Shown here piece after piece: positions 63,624-64,000 of a stretch of 64,000 bases of DNA. The DNA is from Rhizobium laguerreae (GTDB taxonomy: Bacteria; Pseudomonadota; Alphaproteobacteria; Rhizobiales; Rhizobiaceae), in the NCBI RefSeq assembly GCF_002008165.1, contig NZ_MRDM01000015.1:62001-126000 (forward strand), read 5' to 3'. Each line of letters opens with the position of its first letter. Position 1 is the first letter of the stretch. A program made the position numbers and the translations under genes. Below the pieces are notes generated by a model. It saw nothing but the letters and a program-made list of their open reading frames with translations. It was not told where the DNA came from and searched no databases.

Positions 63624-64000
63624 TCCTGTCCCGCAGCGGGGTCATCTCCAGACTCCGTAGCCATCCAATTCCTCCAGCGCATAAGCCGATCCGGGCGGCT
63701 GACACTGAAGCAAACAATCGTTTTCGCGGCTGAACCTTGCAGCCATCCGACAAAAGCCGAATTGGCTAGAGCTTTACGTGCATAAGCTACTTATCATATT
63801 CCCTGGCGAGCAGAAATGGACGGACCGATAATTTTCAGGATGCGGCGATAACGACAATTGCGTCCTGTTCATATATCTAGATGAGTAGTGATTAATTCCG
63901 AAGGAAGTTCGGAAATCCAAAATACGCAGCTGCCGGTGCAATGTAGTTTCGGGGCGCCGGCAACATAAAACGATATTATTCAAAACAAAACATGCAAAAA

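Noticed and set aside
63504..63785. Plus-strand open frame over the AraC fragment
   Set aside because: The minus strand carries recognisable AraC N-terminal sequence; the plus frame is its shadow.

Overview
The window looks like an accessory part of a Rhizobiaceae genome (Rhizobium/Agrobacterium/Sinorhizobium type). The reasons are the imuA-imuB-dnaE2 mutagenesis cassette with a GAAC-N7-GAAC SOS box, a DUF1127 small protein, an sRNA with anti-Shine-Dalgarno loops of the alphaproteobacterial kind, a betaine ABC transporter, an ACC deaminase gene and overall high GC. Several IS elements, truncated genes and frameshifted genes suggest a plasmid, chromid or genomic island. No replication genes, rRNA, tRNA or CRISPR array were seen.

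Bases 1-14,660 form a defence island. It holds an orphan PD-(D/E)XK-like nuclease followed by what seems to be the fused ends of a deleted partner gene; a four-gene minus-strand operon (unknown protein, QueC-like protein, HTH plus ImmA/IrrE peptidase, PIN ribonuclease) with overlapping genes throughout; an unknown 296-318 residue protein; a Shedu nuclease; a Gabija pair (GajA/GajB); another unknown gene facing gajB; and a two-part unknown protein whose halves overlap by ATGA. The QueC/ImmA/PIN operon is the best candidate for an undescribed system.

Bases 15,250-25,910 concern DNA repair and stress: a DnaQ-like exonuclease, a DUF1127 protein, an sRNA with four anti-SD hairpins, dinB (Pol IV), a SRAP-domain gene, a small Cys-rich protein, the SOS box and imuA-imuB-dnaE2, cspA, and a Gp49/HigB-like toxin convergent with an HTH antitoxin.

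Bases 26,300-41,330 hold aromatic catabolism. An Lrp-type regulator is divergent from an aromatic aminotransferase and a ThDP decarboxylase-like enzyme. A homoprotocatechuate meta-cleavage operon (hpaF-hpaE-hpaD-gabD-hpaG-hpaH-hpaI) is divergent from hpaR and an aldehyde dehydrogenase, with two matching palindromic operators. The hydroxylase HpaBC is absent, so the genes fit L-DOPA (or tyrosine with help from elsewhere) going to homoprotocatechuate and then central metabolites. The region is bordered by remnants of gdhA, a glnQ-like ATPase and a potC-like permease.

Bases 41,598-49,469 are one minus-strand uptake and catabolic operon: an amino-acid-type ABC transporter, RidA, two amidohydrolases, an Asp/Glu racemase-superfamily protein, a GntR regulator and a DUF3830 protein. 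The substrate is unknown but probably nitrogenous.

Bases 50,060-64,000 are a patchwork. A deletion scar joins a truncated GlxA-type AraC regulator to a truncated gbcB. Then come an AbiE-like type IV toxin-antitoxin locus with a frameshifted toxin, phage-like scraps, a proVWX betaine transporter, two small genes, a decayed IS5-type element, acdS (ACC deaminase) next to a second broken IS, a C-terminal fragment of another dnaE2, and the N-terminal part of an AraC regulator.
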